This document shows positions 1-9,699 of a DNA stretch of 33,491 nt, piece by piece. Source of the DNA: Pelagophyceae sp. CCMP2097 (Eukaryota > Sar > Pelagophyceae); the NCBI GenBank assembly GCA_026770575.1, contig MU657169.1, positions 98,976 through 132,466 of the forward strand, given 5' to 3'. A program made the translations under genes and the position numbers. How positions within the stretch are numbered: the first letter of the stretch is position 1; each line of letters opens with the position of its first letter. Below the pieces are notes generated by a model. It was not told where the DNA came from. It saw only the letters and a list, made by a program, of their open reading frames with translations, and made no database searches.

Positions 1-381
1 GTCAACGCCTCGGTGGCCACGATCAAGACGAAGCGCACCATCCAGTTCGTCGACTGGTGCCCGACGGGCTTCAAGTGCGGCATCAACTACCAGCCGCCGA
101 CCGTCGTCCCGGGCGGCGACCTCGCGCGCGTCATGCGCGCTGTCTGCATGGTTGCCAACACGACGGCCATCGCCGAGGCGCTCTCGCGCATCGACCACAA
201 GTTCGACCTCATGTACGCCAAGCGCGCCTTCGTCCACTGGTACGTCGGTGAGGGCATGGAGGAGGGCGAGTTCTCCGAGGCCCGCGAGGACCTCGCCGCG
301 CTCGAGAAGGACTTCGAGGAGGTCGGCGCCGAGACGGCCGAGGGCGAAGGCGAGGAGGAGGACTTCGGCGAGGAGTACTAG
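1..381 (+). CDS. Alpha-tubulin, C-terminal 126 residues (5' end outside window)
   Basis: GTP-binding alpha subunit of the tubulin heterodimer that builds microtubules and axonemes. The frame is open from base 1 to the TAG at 379-381, so the gene enters from the left and only about the last quarter of a ~450-residue protein is present. Diagnostic stretches are TIKTKR near the start, [49 protein letters not shown], then [20 protein letters not shown]. The tail is acidic and ends in Glu-Glu-Tyr, the substrate of the tyrosination/detyrosination cycle and characteristic of alpha rather than beta tubulin. No intron is visible in this part. A beta-tubulin gene lies about 15.5 kb downstream on the other strand. 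Confidence 0.98.
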   Translation, partial: VNASVATIKTKRTIQFVDWCPTGFKCGINYQPPTVVPGGDLARVMRAVCMVANTTAIAEALSRIDHKFDLMYAKRAFVHWYVGEGMEEGEFSEAREDLAALEKDFEEVGAETAEGEGEEEDFGEEY

Positions 382-631
382 GCGCCGCCCCCTTTGAGGA
401 GACTCACCCTCTCTTATAATGCATTTCGATTGATCTACGGGCCCGACTTCTTCTATTATGCACTCCAATGAGGCTGAGGCTACAGCTGGGTCCGACTGCA
501 TTACGATTGATCTACGGACTCGACGCAAACGCACAGCAAACGCGCAGAGCTCTAATTAAGCTCTAAGAACTCAGAAGATCTCTTTTGGGCGAAACGCGCG
601 TGCTTCTCGAAATAATCCAGACGCACGTGGC
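382..631. other. Intergenic spacer between alpha-tubulin and lipase genes
   Basis: No gene is recognised in these 250 bp. They should hold the alpha-tubulin 3' UTR and the lipase promoter. The spacer is more AT-rich than the flanking coding DNA and contains a near-identical 20-bp direct repeat, listed separately. Confidence 0.6.
421..517 (+). repeat. Near-perfect 20-bp direct repeat
   Basis: GCATTTCGATTGATCTACGG at 421-440 recurs at 498-517 with one substitution (T to A at the sixth base), a period of 77 bp. Both copies lie in the noncoding spacer just after the alpha-tubulin stop. Function unknown; it could be a duplicated 3' UTR or promoter element. Confidence 0.75.
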
Positions 632-3618
632 ATGGCCCCATGCGCGCTCCTCGCCCTGGCGGGCCTACTGCCGCTGGGCCTGGCCTTCGTCGGGCCCGCG
701 CGGCCGCGCGCGAGCCGATGCGCGAGTCGCGCGATGACGAGACTCGCCGTGGCGTCCATCGGTGACGGTACCGCCACCGCCGCCGACGACGACCTCTCGG
801 GTCTGTCGCGGCCCGAGCTCGAGGCCCTCGTGCGCCGCTACCGCAACGAGAACGCCATGCTGCGGCGGTGCGGAGGCCGCCAACCTCGGGGTGGGCCGGT
901 CGGGTCTGATCTAGGACGCGTCTGATCTAGGCCTCTCACGGAGCTCGACCCGCAGTTCGAGTTCGGCGAGGCCGTCCTCGCGGCGGGATTCGCCTTTGAG
1001 TCGTACAACGCGCCGTGCGTTAGAGGCCGAAGTGCCTCGCAGTTCTGTGCATCACGTGCCCTCGCGCAGCATCACCGCCGCGCGCAGGAGCGGCGCCCGG
1101 TGGGAGCGCGGCGCCGACGGCTGCGATGTCGCCTTCTCCTCGGCCGAGTTCGTCCGGTGCGTTTTCAGTGCGGTTGAAGCGCGTCGGAAAGTATAATGTA
1201 GGGCGTGCTACGGGGGCGCTCTGCTGGTCAAGGTCGTGAAAGCCAAGGGTTTGCGGTCGGAGCAGATCCTATCCGAGGCGGCCTTAACGGGCGCCGCACC
1301 GGACCCGTACGTGCTTCTGGCCATGGTGGAGAACACGCAGGCGGGTTCCAAAAAAGCGCGGGCGTCGAACGCGACGGACGTCGCAAGGACGCCTACCATG
1401 TGGCGCCTCGGCGGGTCCAAGGAAAAGGATAATTCTGTGACGTGGGAGGACGAGACGTACTGCTTGTACGCGCGCAACGCTGAATTTGCGAAGCTTTCGA
1501 TTACGGTGATGGATGAAGACGTCGGGGACGACGTCATCATGGGCCAGGGCGAAATTGAGTTGAGCGACGTTTTGGCCAGCTTCAACGCTTCCGGCCGCTC
1601 CGCCTCCTTAGGGGCCGGCGCTTCGTCGGCGACGTGGAAGGGGGACGTGGTGCTTTCATTGGATAAACCGAAAGTGTTCGACGTCGGCGCGGGCGTCGCC
1701 GCAGCCGCCGTCGCGGGAATCGCGGGCCTCGCGACGGGCGGCATCGCCACGCTCGCTTTGGCGGCGGCGGCCGTCTCGGCGGCGAGCCAGGCGAAGAACC
1801 TTGGCAAGGTGACGCTGGAGCTGGAGTACGTGCCGTTTCTGGACGACGCCGACGTGGCAGCTTTGACCACGTCGCCGCAGCTCCAGGCCAAGCTCGCTCT
1901 GAAGGCGCCCGTCGGCGCGTCGCCCGACGCGGGGGTGGACTGGAGCCAGTTGTGCACGTCGTACGAGGAGTGCGCGCGCTACGGCGACGTGGCCGAGGCC
2001 GCCGTGCGTTTTGCTTCTCGTATCTATGCAGTTGTGACGACGACTCGTTGCGTGCACACCGCGCTTTGCGTAGGCGGCCCTGGAGGCGCTGTGCTTCGTG
2101 GACCACCGGGACACTGGGACGCAGGCCGGTTTGTGGCGCGACGTCAAGCGCAAACGGCTCTTAGTCTCGTTCCGCGGCACGTCCGAGGCGCGCGACGTCA
2201 TCACGGACGCTTCCGCGATCATGACGCCCTGGGAGCGCGACGCGACGCTGCCCTTGGACGGCTACGACGACTCGGTCTCGCTGGCGCTGGGCGACCCCAA
2301 CGTCCACGCGGGCTTCAGAGGCGCCGCAGACTCAATCGCGCAGAGACTCAAGCAGCTCGTCCTCGTCGCCGTCGACGACGACCCCACCGACTGGGAGATC
2401 ATCGTCACGGGGCACTCGCTCGGTGAGCCTCCTTGCGAGACTTTGAGCTGAGGCAGGCGTCCGAAAACACCGCCCCATCGCAGGCGGCGCGCTGGCGACC
2501 ATCTTCTCCTACGACATCTCTGCCGCCGTCGACTCGTCGCGGGCGCTGCCGGTGCGGCTTTTTGACGCGAGAAGGGATGCTCGACGGCAGTGGAACTTTG
2601 ATTTTCTGGAGGGGCTTCGCGGCGGCGCTTCCACGCGCGCGTTTCAGGTGCGCAAGCCGCGGTCCAAGCCGTGGTTCATGTTCAGCAGCTCGCCGGACGT
2701 GAAGAAGCCGCAGCGGCCCAAGTTTAGAAGGTGCATCCTTTGTTTGCGAGACGTCTGCGCACTCCTTTGTTCGCGAGACGTCTTTGCTTCGTGTGCGACG
2801 GATTCGTGGCGAGCATGCGCGCAGGCTGCGCCTCATCACGTTTGGCGGCCCGCGCGTCGGCGACGCCGCATTCGCCGCCGGGCTGGACGCCGCCGTGCGT
2901 CCTCCTTCCTCGAGAGGATATGTCCCTGTGCACGGAACGCCTCACCCGAAAGACGCTGTCCCGCGCGAGACCGCAAAACGCTAGGTGCCACACGCGTTCC
3001 GCGTGGTCAACGGCCAGGACATTGTGGCTCGGCTGCCGCGCGGCTTCTCGTACGCGCACGGCGCAAGGACTGTTTTGGTCTCGGACACGCCGGAAGAGGC
3101 CGCTTTGTGGGTGGAGCGGCAGGACTCTGGCGACTGCCCTCTGAAGCAGGCCGACTCGGCGCTGGCGGGTGGGGCGTTTGCGCCGTCGTCCAAGGGCAAC
3201 TTAATCGCGGAAATGATCGACGATGCTCTGAAGGAGGACCCAATCTCGCTCTTCGACCCCTTCGGCGCCGCCGGCCGGCTGAAAGCAATTGCCGACAGCG
3301 CCGGGAAGAAGCTCGGCAAGGCCAAGGCCGCGGACTTTGCGGGCCTCATGGGAGTCAACACCGACTACGTGCGTCGCGAGCCGGGGACGCTTCGAGTCGC
3401 GCGGAAAGAAGTCTCGACAAACGCACCCGCGCTAGGCCAACACGGAGCTCAAGCTGCTTGCGGCGCTGCAGTCCGGCGACGCGATCAAGCACCACCTGGA
3501 GCCGGCGTACTTTACGGCCATGATCCGGGCCGCAAAGGCTTTCAAGCAGCGCCCAAACGCCCCGGTCACCAAGCCCGCCGCGCCCGTCACCACGCCCGCA
3601 GAAGAAATCGTATCATAA
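632..3618 (+). CDS. C2-domain class-3 lipase with plastid-type leader (9 exons)
   Basis: Probable acylglycerol or glycerolipid hydrolase. Predicted exons: 632-867, 931-1014, 1088-1156, 1202-2003, 2074-2422, 2484-2730, 2825-2894, 2985-3368, 3436-3618, giving 807 residues in one open frame. The leader MAPCALLALAGLLPLGLA then FVGP resembles a signal peptide followed by the Phe-start transit peptide of complex plastids. A C2-like domain spans about 134-343 (PDPYVLL; DEDVGDD calcium-loop-like acids) and is interrupted at about 291-328 by a Gly/Ala-rich hydrophobic segment. The lipase-3 core follows: VSFRGTSEARD, VHAGF, nucleophile elbow GHSLGGALA (Ser ~512, split by an intron), TFGGPRVGDAAF, and NGQDIVARLP carrying the probable catalytic Asp (~631). 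The catalytic His was not assigned with certainty. Introns are 45-94 bp, mostly opening GTGCGT. The gene is convergent with the next one, 111 bp between stops. Confidence 0.88.
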
Positions 3619-3677
3619 CCCCTCGCACTCGTGGGGAGACCCGCGCCGCCCGAGGCGGCTGCGGAGACGAACGCACA

Positions 3678-3729
3678 GTTTGGAGCTGTCGGGTCACGGC
3701 TGCGCAAAGTTTGGAGCTGTCGGGTCACG
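3678..3729 (+). repeat. 21-bp direct repeat between convergent genes
   Basis: GTTTGGAGCTGTCGGGTCAC plus one G occurs at 3678-3698 and again at 3709-3729, period 31 bp. It fills most of the 111-bp gap between the lipase stop and the stop of the opposite-strand gene, so it may lie in both 3' UTRs. Confidence 0.8.
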
Positions 3730-5569
3730 TCACGTCGTTGCCTTACTCGGATACATACGAGATGTTTGCGGCGCGTAGAGTTCGAGGACGTCGCCGTCTA
3801 CGTGGACGGTGATGCTGCCTTCGCCGGCGGCGTCGTGCGACGCTTGGGCGACTGCGAGCATCTCCGCGTCCGTGTCCGCGTCCTCCGCGAGCGCAGTGTC
3901 GAGATTACACATGGCCTTGCGCAGCCTGTTACGCGTGTCCTTCGAGACGACTACTAAGACGCGCGTCACGAAGCGCGAACCGTAGCCAAAGCCCAAGTCC
4001 CCGCGGGTCGCGCGGTGCGAGTCGAACTCGTCCGCGCCGCCGCAAAACGGCGACGCACTCCTCGGCGCCGCGCAGGACTTCGTTTCGGCGCCGAACGAAC
4101 GCTCGCAGCGGCACCGCAGCGCCGCAGTCGCCAAAGACGACCCTTGAACAGCGCCGAGGAGCTGCTCCACTAAATGAAAGGGCCGCAGCACGGAGCACCA
4201 CTCTCCCGCGTCTCCCGAGCGTGCGATGGGCGCCAGCAGCTCGAGGAGCTCCAAAGGCGCGCCGGTCTGCGAAAGGTGCTGCGCAAAAGCGACATCGACG
4301 CCCGTGCCCGGCATGCCCGCGCGGAACCATAGAGCGTTGTCGTCGCATTTGTAAAACGTCTCTATTGCGCCGAAAACGAGGTGCAGGAACCGCCGCGGCG
4401 CCAATGCAAAATGGTCCGACACTGGCCAAATAGGTCAGCGGTAAATGCACGCGGTCCGCCGACAGCGCCGCCACCTTCCTTCGACGCTCGCAGAGCGCCG
4501 AGGATCGGACACAGGCGCCTCTGTCGATCGGAGCCGCCTCAGAGACGCCTCCGGACGCACCGCCGGAGGCGGGGCGACGTATGCGAGGTCCCAGCGCGCG
4601 CGCACGACCCAGTCGTATTTTCGGCCCATTTGGTTCTCGCGCTGCTCGATGGAGGCGGCGCAGGCGGCCCACTTTGAGAGGACTGCGGCGACGGATTGCG
4701 GCGGACCCCCTTCTTCGCAGGTGTGCGGCGAAAACGAAAAGGCCGCGTCGTCGAAGAGGAACGCGCGCACCACGCGCCCGCGCGACGTCGCGTTGAGAGC
4801 CTACCGAAGTGATCGCCCGAGGGACGCTTTGAAAGAGGGCACCTCGACCAGGGCCGCGTCGTCGTTTGGGCTCGCGGAATCGACGGTCGCGTACGCGTGC
4901 ACCTCCAGCGAGCACGTGCCCGCCACCGCCTGCCGTGTATAGAATCATATTCGACGAGCGGCTCCGGCTCCAAAGGGGCCCCTTTGCAAAGCCGGCGCTG
5001 CTTTGCACCTTCATGGCCGCGAGGAAGGCGGTCGAGACGTGTTCGTCGGCAAAGCTCCGCGTGGCGCCGACGACGCAGACGGCGACGCTGCACGGCGCAG
5101 AGACCATCACGGTGACCTACTTGCGATGTCGAGCCCGCGACAACGCCGAGCGTGCACCAACAAAACTGCAAACACTCACGGTCCGCGCGGTCGCCAGGAC
5201 GGCGCCGTCGGCGCCGAGGACGCGCGCGTAGACGGTATGGACGCCTGCGCAGCCGCTCGACGGGCGCCCGGGTCGACGGGTCCGCGACCCTTGCGACGGT
5301 GGCTCACCTTGGGCGAGCGATGCGGTTTCGAGGAGCGGGAGGAAGTTCGTGCCCGGCGAAACGCAGCGCTCCTCGGCCTCGTGGCCGCGGACGCCGTAGC
5401 ATACGAAAGCGCCGATCAGCGCCTCTGCGTCTTCCTCCTCGGCCTGCAGTTCCAGGGCGACGATCAGCAACTCGCCGGCTTGCAATGCGTCTCTTGAAGC
5501 GGGCCGCGTCACCGACACGCGCAGCGTCGCGCCCGCCAGGGCCACCAACGCCAGGAGACCGAACCTCAT
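3730..5569 (-). CDS. Secretory glycosyltransferase-like protein (multi-exon)
   Basis: Begins with a clear signal peptide (MRFGLLALVALAGATLRVS), so an ER/Golgi location is likely. Predicted exons on the minus strand: 5569-5308, 5244-5180, 5116-5009, 4929-4843, 4800-4561, 4520-4475, 4421-3730, about 499 residues. Recognisable parts are VAVCVVGATRSFADEHV, then VVRAFLFDD, then KYDWVVRARWDLAYV, then VSDHFALAPRRF. The W-V-V-R-x-R-x-D and V-S-D-x-F-A-x-x-P-R motifs are typical of uncharacterised eukaryotic glycosyltransferase-like proteins. The first four introns (42-79 bp) fit well. The stretch 4422-4560 is uncertain: the chosen joins keep the frame, but a different frame there reads ADRVHLPLTYLAS, which looks more like the family and would need a one-base shift to reach VSDHF. 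Substrate unknown. The call rests on motif memory only. Confidence 0.6.
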
Positions 5570-5961
5570 CGAGGCATCTGCGGCCGGCGGCGCGGGGCCA
5601 CGTAACGTCGCCGCGGCGTCGCTGCCCTGCCTCCAGAGTTCGCATCGGCACCACGGCCGGGGGTAATGGGATCTTTCGTGTGCTATGGGTTATGGGTTTA
5701 CACGTTACCGAAAGAATTCATTTTCTCTAAAGTTTACCCCAAATTTAATGGTACTTCACCGCAAAGGCAACCAAAATTTAATGGTACTTCACCCGCAAGT
5801 TCAGTAGTTGGGCGATTTATAAGGACGGTGGTGCGGCCTTGTAGAAGGGGTTATTCAAATCTTCCCCCAAGCCGAGAACGCAAGAAAGCCGACCTCGCAC
5901 TTTGAGGCTTCGAATGTCACGGCGGTTGACCGCATGACAGAGGCCGGCGACATAGGTCGCG
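5570..5961. other. Intergenic region upstream of two divergent genes
   Basis: About 390 bp between the divergent starts of the glycosyltransferase-like gene (-) and the IQ-motif gene (+). The middle part (about 5660-5860) is conspicuously AT-rich for this window and holds a 20-bp direct repeat. It probably contains promoters for both genes. No ORF or RNA gene is recognised. Confidence 0.6.
5741..5793 (+). repeat. Perfect 20-bp direct repeat in divergent promoter region
   Basis: AAATTTAATGGTACTTCACC is present at 5741-5760 and identically at 5774-5793, period 33 bp. It is AT-rich against a GC-rich background and lies between two divergent gene starts, a position compatible with a duplicated regulatory site. 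Confidence 0.85.
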
Positions 5962-8162
5962 ATGGACGATGAAGCGCGGCGCAAGAAGGCGCACCGGTTC
6001 CTGCAGAGGCAAGAAGGCTTGGTGCAAGAAGATGCGGCGGCGACCATTCAAGAAGGCTTCAGAAACATTCGCACGCGGCAAACACAGCGCCAGCAGCGCC
6101 TGCGCGACGGCGCTCTACGCGCCGCCGAAAAGCGGCTGCAAAACGCCGCCGTTTCGATGCAGCAGAAACGGCGCCGAACGGTGGCCGCGCGGCGCAGGTT
6201 GGAACAGCTCGTTTGGTACGTGTCTTCGCGTTGGACGACGCTCCTCACGCGCGGCAGCCGTTGCATGGACCTTTGGCGGATTATCGAAATAGGCTCGCAT
6301 CCCGGCGCGCGGCCGAGGAGCGGGCGGCGCTCGCGCGGGCGAATCTCGCGTTCTCGCATAAAGCCGAGCTAGACGTGCGTCCACAGGGCCCGATGCCAAA
6401 GACGTGCCGCGAGGAGGCTGCGCCAAGAGACGGTGGCGCGCAGGCGGCGCGGCGCGCGGCGCTGCGTGCACGAGCTGCGTCGACCATCGCGCTCGCGCAG
6501 CGCCGCAAATGCCTCGCCGCACGAATCGCCCGGCGAGCGCGGCGCCGCGACGCGTGCGTCCCACGGGCACGCGAGACGCGCGCGGGCACGCGCCACGGCG
6601 ACGGGCGAGCCCCTCGGGTGCACAACTCGCACGGTGCGCGACTCGTAGGAGCGCTTGCGTCGTTTCCGCCTGCGTGCGCCTGGTGGCCCGACGCCGACGC
6701 CGCGGGCGCAGCGACGAGGTACGCGTGCACGCGGTGCTCCACATTGACGCCGCCCAGGGGTCATAGCCATACTTTTTAGGCCGCAACTCTGCTGCAGTTG
6801 GCCGTGCGCCGCGCGCAGTCCCGTGCGGCGCGCCGTTGCGCCGCCGTCGCGGTCGAGCGCTGCTGGCGCCTGCGACGTTTGCGGCGGCAGCTTTCAGAGG
6901 AGCGGCGGGACGTCGAAACAAAGCGGCAGGAAAACGCGGCGGCCACCGTCGTGGTTCGCTGGCTGCGGCGCTTCAAAGCGGCAAAGCTGCGCGCCGGGAA
7001 GCGGCAGCGCGCGGTCCGAATGCAGGCGTGTTGGCGACGGTACAAGCAGGTTCTCAAGTATCGAGCCGCTGTGAGAGCGGCGAGGACCATCCAGCGCTTC
7101 GCTTTTCGTGTGCGGCGCTGGCGCGCTTCGGTCACCGTGCACCGCGTCGTCCGCGGCTGGGTCGCGCGGCGGCGCACAGAGCGCCGCTGCCGCGACTTGC
7201 TCGCGGGCGAGCTCCGAAAGCGGTGCGCGGCCAACCGCATCGCCGCGGCCGCGCGGCGGCGCCTCGGCGCGCGGCGAAGCGCGGAAGCGGCTCGAATCGG
7301 CGCTCGGCGAAATGCGAAAGCGGCGACGGTCATCAACTCGCGCTTTGCGCGCTTTTCGCTGGCCCGCACCCCACAGCGCAAAGAAGTCCGGCGCTTTGCG
7401 GCCGAATACCGCTCAGCCGCGCGCGTGCTACAGCGCGTGGGCCGCGGCGCCGCGTGCCGGTTCCGGTACCGGCGGTGGCGCGTGTTGCGAAAAAGGCGGA
7501 GGGCGAAGCGCTTTGCGGCGGTCGCGCTTCAAAAACGATGGCGCGGCGCTCTGGCGCGCGCCCGGTGCCGGAAGCTAAGGGAGGTGCACTACCGCTGCCG
7601 CTGCGGGGCAAACGAAATCGGAGGCCGCTACTGCAAGAAATGCGGCGCACCGCGCGCAAAGCGCAAGGAGGCCACGCTCGCGGCGGCGTGCGCCGATTCG
7701 CCCTTTGCCGCAAACCCCAAGCGGCGCCAAGCAAACGGCAAGCAGCGCAAGTCCGCTCCCGCGCCGCAACGGCCCGACGAGGGCCGGCGGCTCCCCGCCG
7801 TCGGCGCCCAACCCTCGGCGACGGCCCATCGACGGCGGCCGTCTTCGCGCGACGCCGACGAGTCTTTGAACGGCCTCGCGAGGTCGACTTCGGCGCCCCG
7901 GGACGACAGGCGGGTCTCGACGCAGACCGGCGGCCTCTCGACCGGCAGCCTCCCGCGGCTCCCGCGAGGACCGCACGCGGACCGCTCAGACGCGAGGTCG
8001 GACGCGCGGTCGGACCACGATCGACGCGCCGACGGCGCCTCGGACGCGCGAGGTGCCGTATCCCAGCGCAGGCAGGCCACGTCGCTCGCCGCCGCCGACG
8101 AGCGGCGCGCGTACGAGCCCTATCTCCATCGGCGCCCCCGGCCCCGCGAGGAGCGGGCGTGA
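5962..8162 (+). CDS. IQ-motif-rich protein with C-terminal CxC/CxxC zinc ribbon
   Basis: Predicted exons 5962-6215, 6293-6374, 6444-6553, 6649-6718, 6798-8162, giving 626 residues. Introns of 69-95 bp open GTACGT, GTGCGT, GTGCGT and GTACGC. The protein is very basic and built of IQ-like helices that normally bind calmodulin or EF-hand light chains. Examples are AAATIQEGFRNIRTRQ near residue 25, then AAVAVERCWRLRRLRRQ, VRMQACWRRYKQVLKYR, AARTIQRFAFRVRRW, AARVLQRVGRG and AAVALQKRWRG. Around residues 437-459 lies a four-Cys knuckle (CRCG then YCKKCG), a likely zinc ribbon. The last ~160 residues are disordered, rich in Arg, Ser and Asp. No motor or other enzymatic domain is seen, so it is not a myosin. 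Ciliary or cytoskeletal proteins often have this build, but the role is unknown. Confidence 0.78.
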
Positions 8163-8524
8163 TGCCGCTGTCCTCCAAATGTTGTAATCAGTTGTGCCCC
8201 TGCCAGCCGCCTCCCGAACGGCGGCGCGGCCCGAGCAACGAGTCTCTGGGGACTTGCTTGGGTATTCATCTCGACGGCCTCGAGCGACTGCACCGGAGTG
8301 CAGGAAAAGCGGACTGCCCCTCGATAGGCTCGTCGCCATCGTCGTCCCATTCAAAGATCGCCCCGTCGAGGCTGAATGATCGCACGCCTCGAGACGCCCG
8401 ACAAAAGCGGCGGGAGCCGGCGAGTCACCGCCGCGCGACGCGCCTGCAAGTGATATCGATTAATTATTGGATCGTCGCCGAAGTCTTCTTTCGGCGAGCT
8501 TTAAACTACCACGAACGCCTCGAC
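8163..8524. other. Intergenic spacer, no gene seen
   Basis: About 360 bp between the IQ-protein stop and the next start. Long open frames cross it only because the DNA is GC-rich. No motif, RNA gene or repeat stands out. It should contain the 5' UTR and promoter of the 8525 gene. Confidence 0.5.
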
Positions 8525-9532
8525 ATGGCGTCGGGCGACGGGCTCGCCATGCTCATGGTCAGCAACGGCATGGATGCTTCGAAGCTGGCTGCGGTCGTGG
8601 AATCATTGAAAAACGCTTCCAAGGCTGTCGGGACTCACAAGCGCCGCGCATTGCTCTGGGACGCGTACGGCAAAATCGGCAACAAGCTCAGCGGTTTGTC
8701 GGGCCCCGTCGACGCGTTCCTGAAGTACACTTCGACCGGCGACGAGGGCACCGCGGAGATTTGCGACTTTACGAAAAAGCAAAAGCACTTGATCGGCAAC
8801 GGCCTCGTCGAGATCCTAGGCAAAAAACAGAAGCCGCTGGAGGAGCCCGACTCGAAATCGTGGGCGATCGTCTTTGAAGCCGAAGCTGCGGCTGAAGCCT
8901 GGGAGGATTTCATGCACGCCGAGCCGGTCATTTACCTCACCACCAGCGCAGCTTTTGTCGGGACGAAGCTGAAGCGCAGGCAGGCCAAAGGCCTGTCGGC
9001 GTGCAAGACGGCGAAAGACGTTTCGGCGATCCTCGCCGACTTGGAGGCCTCGCTTTTAAGCGTCGACCTCTTCGGCGCAAAGGCCCCGGCTTTATTGGCC
9101 TACAACGTCCTCCTCGCGGGCCCTTGGAGCAACCCCATCCTTGCAGGCCTTGCCGACCTGAACCTCGGCCACTGTTCGTCGACGTCGCAGGCTGACGTCT
9201 ACGAGTCCTTTACGAATAGGCGCAGCGGCCATTTTTTGGCCCAGGCGGAGCGGCTGCTGGACCAGATGACGGCGGACGTCGGCCGCGGCGAGAAACTCCC
9301 TTTAGTCTGCGCCTCTTCCATGAAAGACGCTGCCACCGCGCGGCAGAACGCGCTGATGAAGCGCGTCTTCGTGCACGAGTCGAAAACGCAGTTCATCAAG
9401 AACCTGAAAGCCGACTCCGGAGACGTCGAGTGCTCCGTCGTCACCGGCGACATCACCGGGTCCAAGTTCGACGACTTTGGGGCAATCGTCTTCGAAATGT
9501 TCTACAGAGTCGACTTGTCGAACTTTGGCTGA
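8525..9532 (+). CDS. Divergent eRF1/pelota-like protein (C-terminal domain resemblance)
   Basis: Single-exon gene, 335 residues from ATG at 8525 to TGA. The frame stays open far upstream, but this Met is the first after a change to balanced, protein-like composition. The C-terminal third resembles domain 3 of the eRF1/pelota family: a helix (AERLLDQMTADVGRG), a segment ending ALMKRVFVHES, and a closing part with VTGDITGSKFDDFG and MFYRVDL. This recalls the family's GSQF...GFGGIGGILRYRVD ending. Neither the stop-codon-reading NIKS motif nor the GGQ peptide-release motif is present, so it cannot act as an ordinary release factor. This is remote resemblance judged by eye. The protein may instead be an uncharacterised lineage-specific family. 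Confidence 0.45.
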   Translation: MASGDGLAMLMVSNGMDASKLAAVVESLKNASKAVGTHKRRALLWDAYGKIGNKLSGLSGPVDAFLKYTSTGDEGTAEICDFTKKQKHLIGNGLVEILGKKQKPLEEPDSKSWAIVFEAEAAAEAWEDFMHAEPVIYLTTSAAFVGTKLKRRQAKGLSACKTAKDVSAILADLEASLLSVDLFGAKAPALLAYNVLLAGPWSNPILAGLADLNLGHCSSTSQADVYESFTNRRSGHFLAQAERLLDQMTADVGRGEKLPLVCASSMKDAATARQNALMKRVFVHESKTQFIKNLKADSGDVECSVVTGDITGSKFDDFGAIVFEMFYRVDLSNFG

Positions 9533-9699
9533 GAACATAACGCACGCACCTCGCTTGAGGCACGCATCCATGGGGGTATTTTGAAAGGTAAATTACCACG
9601 GAACATTATCGACCGGGTTGGAAAACGCGCGCTTCGTGGACTTCTGCTCCTGGGACCTGGCGGCGTGAAGCGGCGCGCGCGCGCGGACGGCGGCCCGTC

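Noticed and set aside
6836..9532. One 898-codon open frame spanning the IQ-protein region and the 8525 gene
   Set aside because: The first ~560 codons are an out-of-frame shadow of the IQ-protein exon plus intergenic DNA, with Arg/Ala/Pro-rich low-information translation. Only the part from ATG 8525 looks like a protein.
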